A DNA stretch of 64,000 nucleotides. Origin: Mucilaginibacter gossypii. GTDB lineage: Bacteria; Bacteroidota; Bacteroidia; Sphingobacteriales; Sphingobacteriaceae. Below are positions 35,992 through 45,614 of the stretch, in pieces. Made by a program: the position numbers and the translations under genes. Below the pieces are notes generated by a model. The model saw only the letters and a program-made list of their open reading frames with translations. It was not told the origin of the DNA and ran no database searches. The first letter of the stretch is position 1; each line of letters starts with the position of its first letter. The DNA lies in the NCBI RefSeq assembly GCF_900100945.1, contig NZ_FNCG01000013.1:152664-216663 (forward strand), given 5' to 3'.

Positions 35992-36981
35992 ATGATTAAA
36001 AAAATACTTTTAAAAAGAATAACCATGGCTGTCATGACTTTGCTGATTACAGGCCAGGTATATGCACAGCATCAAAAAATCATAAACCCCGGAGAAGTTT
36101 GGCCCGATAACCGGGGAGAACATATCCAGGCGCATGGCGGAGGGATTATAAAAATAAAGAACACATACTACTGGTATGGAGAAGAAAGACGTCGGGGACT
36201 GGATTCAAATAAACGTTATGTTAGCTGTTATGCGTCAAAAGACCTGACGAACTGGACATTCAAAGGTGATGTTGTTCAGATGACCGATCCCGAAAACCTG
36301 GGGCAGCGCTGGGTTCTGGAAAGGCCCAAAGTTTTCTACAGCAAAAAGAGCCGGCAATATGTCATGTATTTCCATCTTGACAATGCAACTTATAAGTTTG
36401 CTCGGGTTGGCATCGCCGTAAGCGACCGCCCTGATGGTAATTTTAAATACCTGAAAAGCTTCAGACCCCTGGAGCATGAAAGCCGGGATATTGGCCAGTT
36501 TATAGATGATGATGGTACGCCATATCTTGTTTTCGAAGACCGTCCGCTCGGGTTTCATATCGTCCGGCTTTCGGAGGATTGCCTCAGCATTGACCGGGAG
36601 ATGTGCCTGATAGCCGAGCATATGGAAGGTGGGGCTATAGTGCATTATAATGGCCTTTATTACGCAATAGGCTCCGCGCTTACCGGCTGGAAGCCCAATC
36701 CTAACCGGTATGCAACAGCAAAAACCCTGAAAGGCCCGTGGTCGGAGTTTAAAGACATAGCGCCGAAGGAAAAAAACACATATGGTTCGCAATCTACCTT
36801 ATTACTCAAAGTTAGCGGGAAGAAGGATACGACAGTATTGTTCCTGGGGGATATTTGGAAGCCGAAAGAACAATGGAATTCCCGGTATTTATGGATGCCT
36901 GTTCAGATCGGGGATGGTAAGCTTTGGCTTCCTGAGCCCGCTCCGTTTAAGATCGACGTGAAAAACGGCACTGCAAATTAA
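35992..36981 (+). CDS. GH43 family glycoside hydrolase (galactan-type subfamily)
   Basis: A 329-residue exported five-bladed propeller enzyme (signal peptide ending VYAQ). The start HIQAHGGGIIKIKNTYYWYG is typical of GH43 members close to exo-beta-1,3-galactanases, followed by RPKVFYSKKSRQYVMYFH, SRDIGQFIDDDGTPYLVFED and HMEGGAIVHYNGLYYAIGSA, which hold the likely catalytic and transition-state acids. Unlike many 1,3-galactanases it has no attached CBM. It would act in the periplasm on galactan or arabinogalactan fragments; the substrate is inferred from similarity pattern only. It follows the sigma factor by 40 bases and ends before a strong terminator. Confidence 0.85.
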   Translation: MIKKILLKRITMAVMTLLITGQVYAQHQKIINPGEVWPDNRGEHIQAHGGGIIKIKNTYYWYGEERRRGLDSNKRYVSCYASKDLTNWTFKGDVVQMTDPENLGQRWVLERPKVFYSKKSRQYVMYFHLDNATYKFARVGIAVSDRPDGNFKYLKSFRPLEHESRDIGQFIDDDGTPYLVFEDRPLGFHIVRLSEDCLSIDREMCLIAEHMEGGAIVHYNGLYYAIGSALTGWKPNPNRYATAKTLKGPWSEFKDIAPKEKNTYGSQSTLLLKVSGKKDTTVLFLGDIWKPKEQWNSRYLWMPVQIGDGKLWLPEPAPFKIDVKNGTAN

Positions 36982-37029
36982 TCAGCATTTTTATACAATT
37001 CATTCTTCATAAGGTTAGTTAATAGATTA

Positions 37030-37052
37030 AGGGGCAGGGGTGCCCCTTTTTC
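37030..37052 (+). terminator. Intrinsic terminator after the GH43 gene
   Basis: AGGGGCA, loop GGGG, TGCCCCT, then TTTTCGTTTTT. It closes the sigma factor-GH43 unit. Confidence 0.75.
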
Positions 37053-37228
37053 GTTTTTACCGGCCCGGCACGTGCCTGAGCTGCGCCGTTTTTTGACCGG
37101 TAAAGTTGGTACCGGTTAGCGCCCGCTGATTTCCATTCATTTTGTTACAATCAAGCTGGTGATCTTCGCCCATGATTTAATAATGTATTAATATTGGTGG
37201 TCTACTTTTACCGGCATATCATTATCTT

Positions 37229-39676
37229 ATGTCACTAAAAAAAATGCTCTGCCTAATCGTTTTGCTGCTTATCTGCAGCAGGTTCGTTCGGGCGCAAGAG
37301 CTTGCCGCTATTGAAAATAAACGGGTAAAATTGCCCAATGGGTGGTCATTAACACCTGTTGGCAAGAGCCTTCCCCTGGGCGATCTGCCCCTGAATATCG
37401 TTGTGAGCAAAAGCCATCATTATGCCGCGGTTACCAATAATGGGCAGAGTGTTCAAACCATTCAGCTTTTAGACGCACGTACAGATCGTGAACTGGACAA
37501 AGTATTGATCAGCAAAGCCTGGGGAGGCCTGGTTTTTAGTGCAGACGAGCAATCACTCTACGCCTCAGGAGGTGACAATAACTGGATTATTCGTTACGCC
37601 ATCAATAATGATAAGCTGCTGGCGACTGATACCATAAAACTGGGCGAAGCATGGAGCAAAAAGCCCAATTCGGTATCCATTTCACCTACCGGGCTGGCCC
37701 TTGATGATAAGCGCGGTGTTTTATATGTAGTTACCAAACTGGATAACAGCCTGTACCTTATCGATCTCAAAACAAAAACAGTCATTCAGCAGGTTAAATT
37801 GGGCACAGAGGCTTATACCTGCCTGTTATCGCCGGATATGTCAAAATTGTACATCAGTCTTTGGGGTGGCGATAAGGTAGCTGTATTTGATACAAAAGAA
37901 AATAAACTCACAGATGCAATTGCGGTAGGGGATAACCCCAATGACCTGTGCATTTCCCGGAATGGAAAATACCTGTATGTAGCCAACGCCAACGATAATA
38001 CAGTATCGGTAATTGACGTGCGCAAAAGTAAAGTACTTGAAACCCTGAACACGGCAGTATCACCTACGCCGCTTAGCGGTACCACCAGTAACTCGGTAGC
38101 CCTGAGTAAGGATGGCAAAACATTATACATTGCCAATGCCGATAATAACTGCCTGGCCGTGTTTAATGTAACAAAGCCAGGTGCCAGTCAGTCGCTTGGT
38201 TTTGTGCCCACGGGCTGGTATCCCAGCGTTGTGCGTGTTATTGATGATAAATTGTACGTAGCCAATGCTAAAGGCTTTTCGTCGCTGCCTAATCCGCATG
38301 GGCCTAACCCGGCAGCCAAAAGTCAAACCGTTGTACTGCATGGAGGCGATCCGTTCAGGCCCGCACGTACAGAATATATCGGCGGCGGCTTATTAATGGG
38401 TACTTTGAGCATCATCCCCACGCCAACAGATAAGCAGCTGGCGGTTTATTCGCAGGCAGTAGTTCGTAATACACCTTATCACCGGGAACAGGAAACAGGG
38501 GCTTATAGCGAAGAGGGCAATCCCATTCCGGCTAAAGTAGGAGCTGCATCGCCAATCAAATATGTTTTTTATGTTATCCAGGAAAACCGGACGTATGACC
38601 AGGTACTGTCAGATATGCCGAAAGGCAATGGCGATACCAGCCTGCTGCTGTTTGGCAAACGGATTACGCCCAATCATCACGCTTTGGCCGAAAACTTTGT
38701 GCTGCTGGATAATTTTTATGTAGACGGTGAGGTTAGCGCCGACGGGCATAACTGGAGCCTGGGCGCGTACGCTACTGATTATATGGAAAAAAACTGGCCT
38801 ACCAGTTATGGCGGCCGCGGCCCGGGTGCTGTAGGCCTCACTGCAAAAAATAAGCTCTACATCTGGGACCAGGCCAACCGGTTCAACGTAACTTTCCGTA
38901 CTTACGGCGAGTTTATCAATGCAGATAATACGCCGCAGATACCTATCCTGAAAGACCATTTTACAAAAGCCTATCCCACCCGCGACCTGCGTGACCCTGA
39001 CACCTTGCGGTACCAGGCCTGGGAACATGATTTTGACTCGCTGATGCGCAACAATGCCTTGCCGCGGCTAAATACCATCCGGATGCTGTCAGATCATACG
39101 GAGGGCACCACCCCGGGCAGGCCGACACCCTTTGCCCATGTGGCGGATAATGATCTTGCTGTTGGCCGGCTGGTGGAGCATATCAGTAAAAGCCCGATAT
39201 GGGAAAACAGCGTGATTTTTATACTTGAAGATGATGCACAGAATGGCCCTGATCACGTTGACGCCCATCGTTCACCTGCCTATATGGCGGGGGGATTTGT
39301 AAAACGTAATTTTGTTGACCACACCATGTATTCCACTTCGTCGGTGCTGCGTACTATCGAGCTGATTCTCGGGCTGCCGCCTATGACGCAATATGATGCA
39401 TCGGCTACAGCCATGTGGCGTTGTTTTAATAGAACGCCCGATACCAAACCATTTAACAGCCTGCGTTCAAATATTAACCTTAATGAACTTAATCCTAAGG
39501 GCACAAAGCTTGCAGCAATGGCCAGGGGGCTTGATTTTTCGGCAGTTGACCGGGTACCCGACGAGATCATGAACAACATGATATGGAAAGCGATTAAAGG
39601 AGAAAATACAATTGTGCCCACGCCGGTACGGGCAGCCTTTGTAAAGGCCGTTCAAAAAGCAGACGATGATGATTAA
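37229..39676 (+). CDS. YncE-like beta-propeller fused to an alkaline-phosphatase-type phosphoesterase
   Basis: An 815-residue exported protein (signal peptide ending RFVRAQ). Residues about 30-380 form a seven-bladed YVTN/YncE propeller with blades such as YVTKLDNSLYLIDLKTKTVI and YVANANDNTVSVIDVRKSKV. Residues about 440-780 are a phosphoesterase of the alkaline-phosphatase superfamily: QENRTYDQVLSDMP carries the probable metal/nucleophile region, then NFYVDGEVSADGHNWSLGAY and FILEDDAQNGPDHVDAHRSP as further metal ligands. This fusion is common in Bacteroidota and Acidobacteria and may release phosphate or act on phospholipids; the substrate is unknown. It stands alone. Confidence 0.85.
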   Translation: MSLKKMLCLIVLLLICSRFVRAQELAAIENKRVKLPNGWSLTPVGKSLPLGDLPLNIVVSKSHHYAAVTNNGQSVQTIQLLDARTDRELDKVLISKAWGGLVFSADEQSLYASGGDNNWIIRYAINNDKLLATDTIKLGEAWSKKPNSVSISPTGLALDDKRGVLYVVTKLDNSLYLIDLKTKTVIQQVKLGTEAYTCLLSPDMSKLYISLWGGDKVAVFDTKENKLTDAIAVGDNPNDLCISRNGKYLYVANANDNTVSVIDVRKSKVLETLNTAVSPTPLSGTTSNSVALSKDGKTLYIANADNNCLAVFNVTKPGASQSLGFVPTGWYPSVVRVIDDKLYVANAKGFSSLPNPHGPNPAAKSQTVVLHGGDPFRPARTEYIGGGLLMGTLSIIPTPTDKQLAVYSQAVVRNTPYHREQETGAYSEEGNPIPAKVGAASPIKYVFYVIQENRTYDQVLSDMPKGNGDTSLLLFGKRITPNHHALAENFVLLDNFYVDGEVSADGHNWSLGAYATDYMEKNWPTSYGGRGPGAVGLTAKNKLYIWDQANRFNVTFRTYGEFINADNTPQIPILKDHFTKAYPTRDLRDPDTLRYQAWEHDFDSLMRNNALPRLNTIRMLSDHTEGTTPGRPTPFAHVADNDLAVGRLVEHISKSPIWENSVIFILEDDAQNGPDHVDAHRSPAYMAGGFVKRNFVDHTMYSTSSVLRTIELILGLPPMTQYDASATAMWRCFNRTPDTKPFNSLRSNINLNELNPKGTKLAAMARGLDFSAVDRVPDEIMNNMIWKAIKGENTIVPTPVRAAFVKAVQKADDDD

Positions 39677-39684
39677 CATAAGAA

Positions 39685-39735
39685 AAGCCTGATAAGGATG
39701 AATGAAAAAATTGTCCAGTCATTTTTATCAGGCTT
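39685..39735. other. Inverted repeat after the phosphoesterase gene
   Basis: AAGCCTGATAA (39685-39695) and TTATCAGGCTT (39725-39735) are perfect 11-base inverted arms around a 29-base loop, just after the phosphoesterase stop. It may be a weak terminator or RNA-end stabiliser. The rest of the space up to 40046 shows only a possible frameshifted minus-strand fragment (about 39770-39900) that I cannot assign. Confidence 0.45.
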
Positions 39736-40046
39736 CCCGCCTCATCAGAGGTTTGGAGATTAGGTTAGCTCATAAAAATTGACGGTATTTCACCTGCAAA
39801 GTGATGTACCACCTGGCCTATCGGCTGACTTAAAGCTTCAAAAGCCCCTATGGGACTGCCAGGTTAATCCCTGCTCCAACAATTCCTGAAAAATATTTTT
39901 CATCAGTTTCCTCTTCCCGAAACCACTCTATTTTAACTAAACCTATAATTCATACCCAATACCAAATTGTTCTTGATTTGCAGGCTTTTACGGGCAAACC
40001 AATCTCGTTTTTTATGCGTTATTTTGTAGTAACCAATTATAAATGT

Positions 40047-41228
40047 ATGGATACTTTGTTAACCGATACCCCCTCAACAGATGGGTATGATTTTGCCATG
40101 AACGAAAATCAGCAAATGGTTGGCCAGATGGCCAAAGACTTTGCCGAACGTTATATCAAACCTCATGTAATGGAATGGGACGAAGCCCAGGTTTTCCCTG
40201 TCGACTTATTTAAACAATTGGGCGAGCTTGGCATGATGGGCGTTTTTGTGCCTGAACAATATGGCGGCTCGGGTTTCGGCTATTTTGAATATGTAACCGT
40301 GATCAGTGAAATAGCCAAAGTTTGCGGTGCTATAGGTTTATCGGTTGCCGCCCATAATTCGCTTTGTACGGGACATATCCTTGCCTTTGGCAATGAAGAG
40401 CAAAAGTTGAAGTGGCTGCCTAAACTGGCCACTGCCGAATGGCTTGGTGCCTGGGGATTAACCGAGGCCAACACCGGTTCGGACGCGCTGGGTATGAACA
40501 CCACCGCCGTTTTGGATGGTGACCATTATGTAGTGAATGGCTCAAAAAACTGGATAACCCATGGTAAATCGGGCGATGTGGCGGTAGTGATGGTACGTAC
40601 AGGCAACAAAGGCGATTCGCATGGGATTTCGGCGCTGGTGATTGAAAAAGGTACGCCGGGTTTTACTCATGGCAAAAAAGAAAATAAGCTGGGTATGCGT
40701 GCCTCAGAAACCACGGAGCTTATTTTTGATAACTGCCGTGTGCCAAAGGAAAATTTGCTGGGTGTTGAAGGAGAAGGCTTTAAACAGGCTATGAACGTGT
40801 TAGACGGCGGCAGGATTTCGATAGCGGCGCTTTCGTTAGGGATTGCAAAAGGTGCTTTTGAAGCGGCGGTTGCTTACGCCAAAGAACGCCGCCAGTTTGG
40901 ACAGCCCATTGGTAATTTCCAGGGGATAGCATTTAAGCTGGCCAATATGGCTACCGAAATTGAAGCAGCCGAACTGCTGATCATGCAGGCTGCCGATCTG
41001 AAAAACCGCCACCTGCCGGTCACAAAACAATCGGCCATGGCCAAATATTTTGCCTCAGAAACGGCAGTGCGTACGGCCACCGAGGCTGTTCAGATCTTCG
41101 GTGGGTACGGTTATACCAAGGATTTCCCTGTTGAGAAGTTTTATCGCGATGCCAAACTTTGTACCATAGGCGAAGGCACGAGTGAGATCCAGAAGATAGT
41201 GATTAGCAGGGAAGTGTTGAAAGGATAG
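40047..41228 (+). CDS. Acyl-CoA dehydrogenase
   Basis: The ATG at 40047 gives 393 residues, the normal length; the frame is open 23 codons upstream, but that stretch does not fit the family. The enzyme oxidises acyl-CoA to trans-2-enoyl-CoA with FAD. Visible motifs are LGAWGLTEANTGSDALGMNT (FAD/substrate loop), ERRQFGQPIGNFQGIAFKLA, and QIFGGYGYTKDFPVEKFYRD followed by Glu376 in GEGTSEIQ, the catalytic base position of short- and medium-chain enzymes. It is a cytoplasmic homotetramer by family knowledge. It stands alone, ending in a clear terminator at 41279. Confidence 0.95.
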   Translation: MDTLLTDTPSTDGYDFAMNENQQMVGQMAKDFAERYIKPHVMEWDEAQVFPVDLFKQLGELGMMGVFVPEQYGGSGFGYFEYVTVISEIAKVCGAIGLSVAAHNSLCTGHILAFGNEEQKLKWLPKLATAEWLGAWGLTEANTGSDALGMNTTAVLDGDHYVVNGSKNWITHGKSGDVAVVMVRTGNKGDSHGISALVIEKGTPGFTHGKKENKLGMRASETTELIFDNCRVPKENLLGVEGEGFKQAMNVLDGGRISIAALSLGIAKGAFEAAVAYAKERRQFGQPIGNFQGIAFKLANMATEIEAAELLIMQAADLKNRHLPVTKQSAMAKYFASETAVRTATEAVQIFGGYGYTKDFPVEKFYRDAKLCTIGEGTSEIQKIVISREVLKG

Positions 41229-41278
41229 GGAACCCGGTTATTCTGCCTGTAGTTATTGATTTACAATTATATTATTTG

Positions 41279-41320
41279 TAAACCCTCTGTATGTAAAACA
41301 TATAGAGGGTTTATTTTTTG
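41279..41320 (+). terminator. Intrinsic terminator after acyl-CoA dehydrogenase
   Basis: TAAACCCTCT pairs with AGAGGGTTTA (41304-41313), the stem extending towards GTATGT/ACATAT, followed by TTTTTTG. Confidence 0.8.
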
Positions 41321-41374
41321 TATTTTAGAGATTCTTCTGAACATACCCTAAAATGCTTTATAAAAGTTCTTTTT

Positions 41375-41478
41375 TGTAGAGACGCATCACATGCGTTTCT
41401 CATAGGGCAAGCTGCTTTTAAGAGCGTTACTATCCATCTTGAATTGCAAACGGGAGATGCGTGTGATGCGTCTCTACA
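41375..41478. repeat. 104-base inverted-repeat element (MITE-like)
   Basis: It starts TGTAGAGACGCATCAC and ends GTGATGCGTCTCTACA, perfect 16-base inverted ends, with a further copy of the ATGCGT core inside each arm. Elements with this GTAGAGACGC end are widespread in Bacteroidota and cyanobacteria. It lies between two convergent genes, the acyl-CoA dehydrogenase and the PfkB kinase, close to the kinase stop. Confidence 0.75.
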
Positions 41479-41507
41479 TTGAAAATTGATGTTTTTAAGC
41501 AGCTATC

Positions 41508-42422
41508 TTACAATTCAAATTTAGATAAGCCTACAAACTCCTGGATCCGGGCGGCTATTTCCTCTTCGCTAAGGTTTCTTAATCTTTCTGAACCAAATTT
41601 TTCAACACAGAATGAAGCCAGGGCCGAGCCAAAAATGATGGCGTTTTTCATGTTGTTGAAATTAATGGTACCTACTTTGGCCATGTAGCCAATAAAGCCG
41701 CCTGCAAAAGTATCGCCCGCGCCTGTGGGGTCAAATACTTCGGCCAATGGAAGGGCGGGGGCACTAAAGATCTTATCTTCATGGAACAGCAATGCACCGT
41801 GCTCGCCTTTTTTAATGATGATGTATTTAGGGCCCATGGTTAATATTTTGCGGGCGGCTTTAACCAATGAGAATTCGCCTGATAACTGGCGGGCTTCGGC
41901 ATCGTTAATGGTTAGCACATCCACCAGCTGGATGGTTTTTAAAAGCTCATCAAGGGCAATATCCATCCAAAAGTTCATGGTGTCCATTACAATAAGCTTA
42001 GGGCGGTTTTTAAGGCGCGCTATGACAGTTTGCTGCACTTGTGGAGAAAGGTTGCCCAGCATCAGGTATTCGCAATCCTGGTAACTATCAGGGATAATTG
42101 GATCGAAAGCTTCCAATACATTAAGCTCGGTTACCAGGGTATCGCGGCTGTTCATGTCGTTATGGTAACGCCCGCTCCAGAAAAATGATTTTTCGCCCTG
42201 TTTTACCTGCAGGCCTTCGGTATTAACGTTGTGCTTTTGTAGGTCCTCAATCTCGTGCTGCGGAAAATCATCGCCAACAACCGCTACAATTTTTATTTTA
42301 TCATAAAAGTAAGAAGCGCCCAAACTTGCAAAGGTTGCAGAGCCGCCTACAATTTTATCGGTTTTACCAAAAGGGGTTTCAATGGCATCAAACGCCACAG
42401 TGCCAATAACTAACAAACTCAT
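41508..42422 (-). CDS. PfkB family carbohydrate/nucleoside kinase
   Basis: The ATG at 42422 gives 304 residues beginning MSLLVIGTVAFDAIETPFGK, the normal ribokinase-fold start; an in-frame ATG 20 codons upstream is less likely. Motifs: the N-terminal sugar-site GGSATFASLGASYF, and the C-terminal PfkB signature DPTGAGDTFAGGFIGYM with the catalytic base Asp237. It phosphorylates a sugar or nucleoside with ATP in the cytoplasm; the substrate cannot be read from sequence. It stands alone, convergent with the acyl-CoA dehydrogenase. Confidence 0.9.
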   Translation of the reverse strand: MSLLVIGTVAFDAIETPFGKTDKIVGGSATFASLGASYFYDKIKIVAVVGDDFPQHEIEDLQKHNVNTEGLQVKQGEKSFFWSGRYHNDMNSRDTLVTELNVLEAFDPIIPDSYQDCEYLMLGNLSPQVQQTVIARLKNRPKLIVMDTMNFWMDIALDELLKTIQLVDVLTINDAEARQLSGEFSLVKAARKILTMGPKYIIIKKGEHGALLFHEDKIFSAPALPLAEVFDPTGAGDTFAGGFIGYMAKVGTINFNNMKNAIIFGSALASFCVEKFGSERLRNLSEEEIAARIQEFVGLSKFEL

Positions 42423-42684
42423 GTAAAGATATTTATATTTTTTTGCCGCAAATATTGTGAAAATTAAGGGATAATCATTCATTGATGCCAGTTTGCGATG
42501 CCAATTTTCATTGGAGAAAATATAATTTAAGCAGTTTCAGAAACCTGGCGGCAGAAAAAAGGGGCTCTGCAGAAAGAATTGCCATCGCTAAAAAATGCCG
42601 CAGTGTGTCTTTGGGTTTTAAGTAGCACATAATCAGGGGCTAAAAAAGCCCGTGAAAAATATTTTAATTTTTTTTTAATAAAAA

Positions 42685-42715
42685 TTGTGAAATATCCGTT
42701 GAGTTTTTACCTTTG
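42685..42715 (+). promoter_or_regulatory. Promoter of tRNA-Asn copy 1
   Basis: TTG (42685-42687), a 20-base spacer and TACCTTTG (42708-42715) match the Bacteroidota -33/-7 consensus, 23 bases before the tRNA. The block AAAATTGTGAAATATC around the TTG recurs unchanged before the second tRNA-Asn. Confidence 0.8.
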
Positions 42716-42738
42716 CCCCACTCCAAACCGGATTAGAT

Positions 42739-42812
42739 TCCTGAGTAGCTCAGCCGGTTAGAGCATCTGACTGTTAATCAGAGGGTCGCTGGTTCGAGCC
42801 CAGCCTCAGGAG
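42739..42812 (+). tRNA. tRNA-Asn (anticodon GTT), copy 1
   Basis: The 74 bases fold as a full cloverleaf: acceptor TCCTGAG/CTCAGGA, D arm GCTC/GAGC, anticodon stem TCTGA/TCAGA around CTGTTAA (anticodon GTT), variable GGGTC, T arm GCTGG-TTCGAGC-CCAGC and discriminator G. CCA is not encoded. It has its own promoter and terminator and is identical to the copy at 49851. Confidence 0.97.
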
Positions 42813-42815
42813 CAA

Positions 42816-42844
42816 AAGCCTCACATGTCTGTGAGGCTTTTTTT
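42816..42844 (+). terminator. Terminator of tRNA-Asn copy 1
   Basis: AAGCCTCAC, loop ATGTCT, GTGAGGCTT, then TTTTT, four bases after the tRNA. The rest of the space up to the acyltransferase at 43132 shows nothing I can support. Confidence 0.85.
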
Positions 42845-43131
42845 ATATCTGATATTCTGCAGATCACTTTGCAGGCGATGATCCCAAAACATGCGAAAAT
42901 GAGACGATATGCGTGTATTTTGACACGATATGAAGATATCCCGGCATCACTTTCACTTATTTTTACGATCTGAATAAGACTTCAATTATATATTGTTCAT
43001 GAACCAATCTAACCGATTTAAGTCATTGGTCTTACCGGCCTGTACATGCACAGGAAAGAAAAATACCCGCTGAACATCGGCAACGCATGCTTTAGCGTCC
43101 GGCCCAATATCTACCAACTCTAATCTTATAC

Positions 43132-44238
43132 ATGGACAATAATAAACTGATTACCAAACCACATTACCCGATACTGGATGGCTTACGCGGTGTTGCAGCC
43201 ATTATCGTAGTTACCTTTCACCTAACCGAACCATTGGCGAGCGGTCATCTGGATATTATAGTTAACCACGGGTACCTGGCTGTCGATTTCTTTTTCCTGC
43301 TGTCGGGTTTTGTTATCGGTTATGCTTATGACGACCGCTGGCATAAAATGACAATCGGCAGTTTTTTTAAACGCCGTATCGAGCGACTTCAGCCTATGGT
43401 AATTCTTGGGATGACATTGGGTGCCATAGGTTTTTATTTTACAGATTCTACGCTGTGGCCGCTCATTCATACTGTACCGGTTTGGAAGATGCTGCTGGTA
43501 ATGCTGATCGGTTATACCATCCTGCCGGTACCGCTGTCTTTGGATATTCGCGGCTGGCAGGAAATGCATCCTCTTAACAGCGTAGGATGGTCATTGTTCT
43601 TTGAATACATCGCTAACATTCTTTATGCGGTTTGGATAAGGAAATTTTCAAAAACTACATTGTCGGTTTTAGTATGCGTTGCAGCTGTAGCACTTGCGCA
43701 CCTGGCTATCACCAATGGAGATGTCAGCGGCGGCTGGACACTTAATGTGGAGCAGGTACGCGTTGGCATTACCCGCACCATATATCCATTCTTTGCCGGC
43801 CTGTTGCTTTCACGTATTGCTAAACCAGCCCGCATCAGGCACGCATTTTTATGGTGCAGTGTTTTAATATCGATAGTAATGTATATGCCGCGCATCGGCG
43901 GTGCTGCCCATCTTTGGATGAACGGGATCTACGAGTCCGTTTGCATTATTATCATATTTCCGCTTATCGTTTATCTTGGCGCGTGCGGTAAGGTCCATAC
44001 CCAAATGGAGAGCAGGGTATGCAGGTTTCTCGGCGATATATCCTATCCTCTTTACCTGGTGCATTATCCGCTGGTTTATTTTTACGTGGCATGGATCAGC
44101 AATCATAAAGGCATAACCATAGTACAGGCCTGGCCTTATGCCTTAGCTATTTTGATTGGTGCAATTTTCCTGGCATATATTACTTTGAAATGGTATGATG
44201 AGCCGGTTCGTAACTGGCTGCGAAAAAAACTTGGCTAA
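43132..44238 (+). CDS. Acyltransferase family 3 (OafA/YrhL-like) membrane protein
   Basis: A 368-residue integral membrane protein with about ten hydrophobic segments. The N-terminus KPHYPILDGLRGVAAIIVVT followed by FHLTEP holds the conserved Arg and His of the acyltransferase-3 family, and GYLAVDFFFLLSGFVIGYAY and RFLGDISYPLYLVHYPLVYF are family motifs. Such proteins move acyl groups onto sugars of exopolysaccharide, O-antigen or peptidoglycan at the inner membrane. There are no glycan biosynthesis neighbours, so the acceptor is unknown. Confidence 0.9.
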   Translation: MDNNKLITKPHYPILDGLRGVAAIIVVTFHLTEPLASGHLDIIVNHGYLAVDFFFLLSGFVIGYAYDDRWHKMTIGSFFKRRIERLQPMVILGMTLGAIGFYFTDSTLWPLIHTVPVWKMLLVMLIGYTILPVPLSLDIRGWQEMHPLNSVGWSLFFEYIANILYAVWIRKFSKTTLSVLVCVAAVALAHLAITNGDVSGGWTLNVEQVRVGITRTIYPFFAGLLLSRIAKPARIRHAFLWCSVLISIVMYMPRIGGAAHLWMNGIYESVCIIIIFPLIVYLGACGKVHTQMESRVCRFLGDISYPLYLVHYPLVYFYVAWISNHKGITIVQAWPYALAILIGAIFLAYITLKWYDEPVRNWLRKKLG

Positions 44239-44462
44239 AAAGAGATCTTGAACAAAAGCGGCCTCAGCGTACCTTGACAGGCAAAGCATTAAAGCATTAA
44301 AACATGGCCTGAATTTCTTAAATTCGTAGCACAGGAGATAAAACTTCCTGTAAGGCAGGATCAGCAAATTAATATTGAGCTAACTTTCGAAATGCCGGTT
44401 AGCAAAGTGTTAGTGAACAAAAGCATTCAATTTATCTATAAAAGCATAATACCTTACCACCT

Positions 44463-45272
44463 ATGAAAATAACACGCGTTTTTATGTTTTCCTGCCTCCT
44501 CATATTGGGCTGCGCCGGGCCGAAAAAGCTGGCTGACGCCGGCAATGCCGACAAGGGCTGGACGAAGCTGTTTAACGGGACCGACATTAACGATTGGTTT
44601 GTAAAGATCAATCACCACCTGGTTTGCGAAAATTATGGCAATACCTTTCGGGTAGAAGACGGCATGATCAGGGTTAGCTATGATCAGTACGGCGATTTCA
44701 ACGATCAGTTTGGTCATTTGTATTACAAAACCCCGTTCTCGAACTATCACCTGCGGTTTGAATACCGCTTTGTTGGTAAACAGCAAAAAGGCGCGCCAGA
44801 CTATACACTCCTTAACAGCGGTGTCATGTTTCATTCACAGGATCCCCGAACTATGTTAAAGGACCAGGATTGGCCGATATCGATAGAAATGCAGTTATTA
44901 GGCGGCCTGGGCGACGGGAAACCAAGGCCAACAGGAAACATGTGCTCGCCCGGCACCGATGTTGTTTATAAAGGAAAAGTTTCGCCCGACCATTGTATCA
45001 ACTCTACTTCAAAAACCTATGACGGTGACCAGTGGGTAAAAGGCGAGCTGATTGTTCAGGGCAACAAATTAATTACTCATATCATCAACGGCGATACCGT
45101 ACTTCAATATTCAAAGCCTACCATTGGCGGCGGCGTGGCACATGGCTACGATCCGAAGTATAAGCAGGATGGGAAATTATTGAGCAGCGGCTTTATTGCT
45201 CTGCAAAGCGAAGGGCAGCCGGTTGATTTCAGGAATATAGAGATTAAACAGCTGCCGGATACTGACCGGTAG
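44463..45272 (+). CDS. DUF1080 (3-keto-disaccharide hydrolase family) lipoprotein
   Basis: A 269-residue lipoprotein (lipobox ILGCAGPKK). One jelly-roll domain of the DUF1080/3-keto-disaccharide hydrolase family fills the rest: GWTKLFNGTDINDW at the start, YYKTPFSNYHLRFEYRFVG, LNSGVMFHSQDPRTM, DWPISIEMQLLGGLGDGKP and the end GFIALQSEGQPVDFRNIEIK. Some family members split 3-keto-glycosides formed by a periplasmic oxidoreductase, and a Tat-exported Gfo/Idh/MocA enzyme is encoded at 59910, although 14 kb away. It stands alone between the acyltransferase and a sensor kinase. Confidence 0.88.
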   Translation: MKITRVFMFSCLLILGCAGPKKLADAGNADKGWTKLFNGTDINDWFVKINHHLVCENYGNTFRVEDGMIRVSYDQYGDFNDQFGHLYYKTPFSNYHLRFEYRFVGKQQKGAPDYTLLNSGVMFHSQDPRTMLKDQDWPISIEMQLLGGLGDGKPRPTGNMCSPGTDVVYKGKVSPDHCINSTSKTYDGDQWVKGELIVQGNKLITHIINGDTVLQYSKPTIGGGVAHGYDPKYKQDGKLLSSGFIALQSEGQPVDFRNIEIKQLPDTDR

Positions 45273-45614
45273 GATGTAAACGAAAGCCGGATCGTTATAT
45301 TTCTCCTGAGTTAACAACAGCCGTTAATTAGGCAAAAACAACACGTTACACGAAACTATTTCCCGTAAATACCGTATCACTGGCAAGCAGGACTAAGTTA
45401 AAACAAGCTCCTGGTAACCCGGAATTATTATGAACGTTAAAGGCGGCTTTGTCAATATAAATTCTTGCCCGATAGAACTTATTAAGACTAAATTCCTGAA
45501 ACCCAACTAAAAAGTTCCGCAACTTAAGAGGCATTTATTTAGCCGCTGCAATGCTTGTTTTGGCTTATAACATCAACCGAATAGAAATACGATAAAACTA
45601 CCAGCAAAATAATA
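45273..45614. other. Intergenic space, no feature found
   Basis: These 342 bases between the DUF1080 gene and the sensor kinase hold no convincing reading frame, RNA or hairpin. They probably carry the sensor kinase promoter, but no clear TAnnTTTG element was found. Confidence 0.4.
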
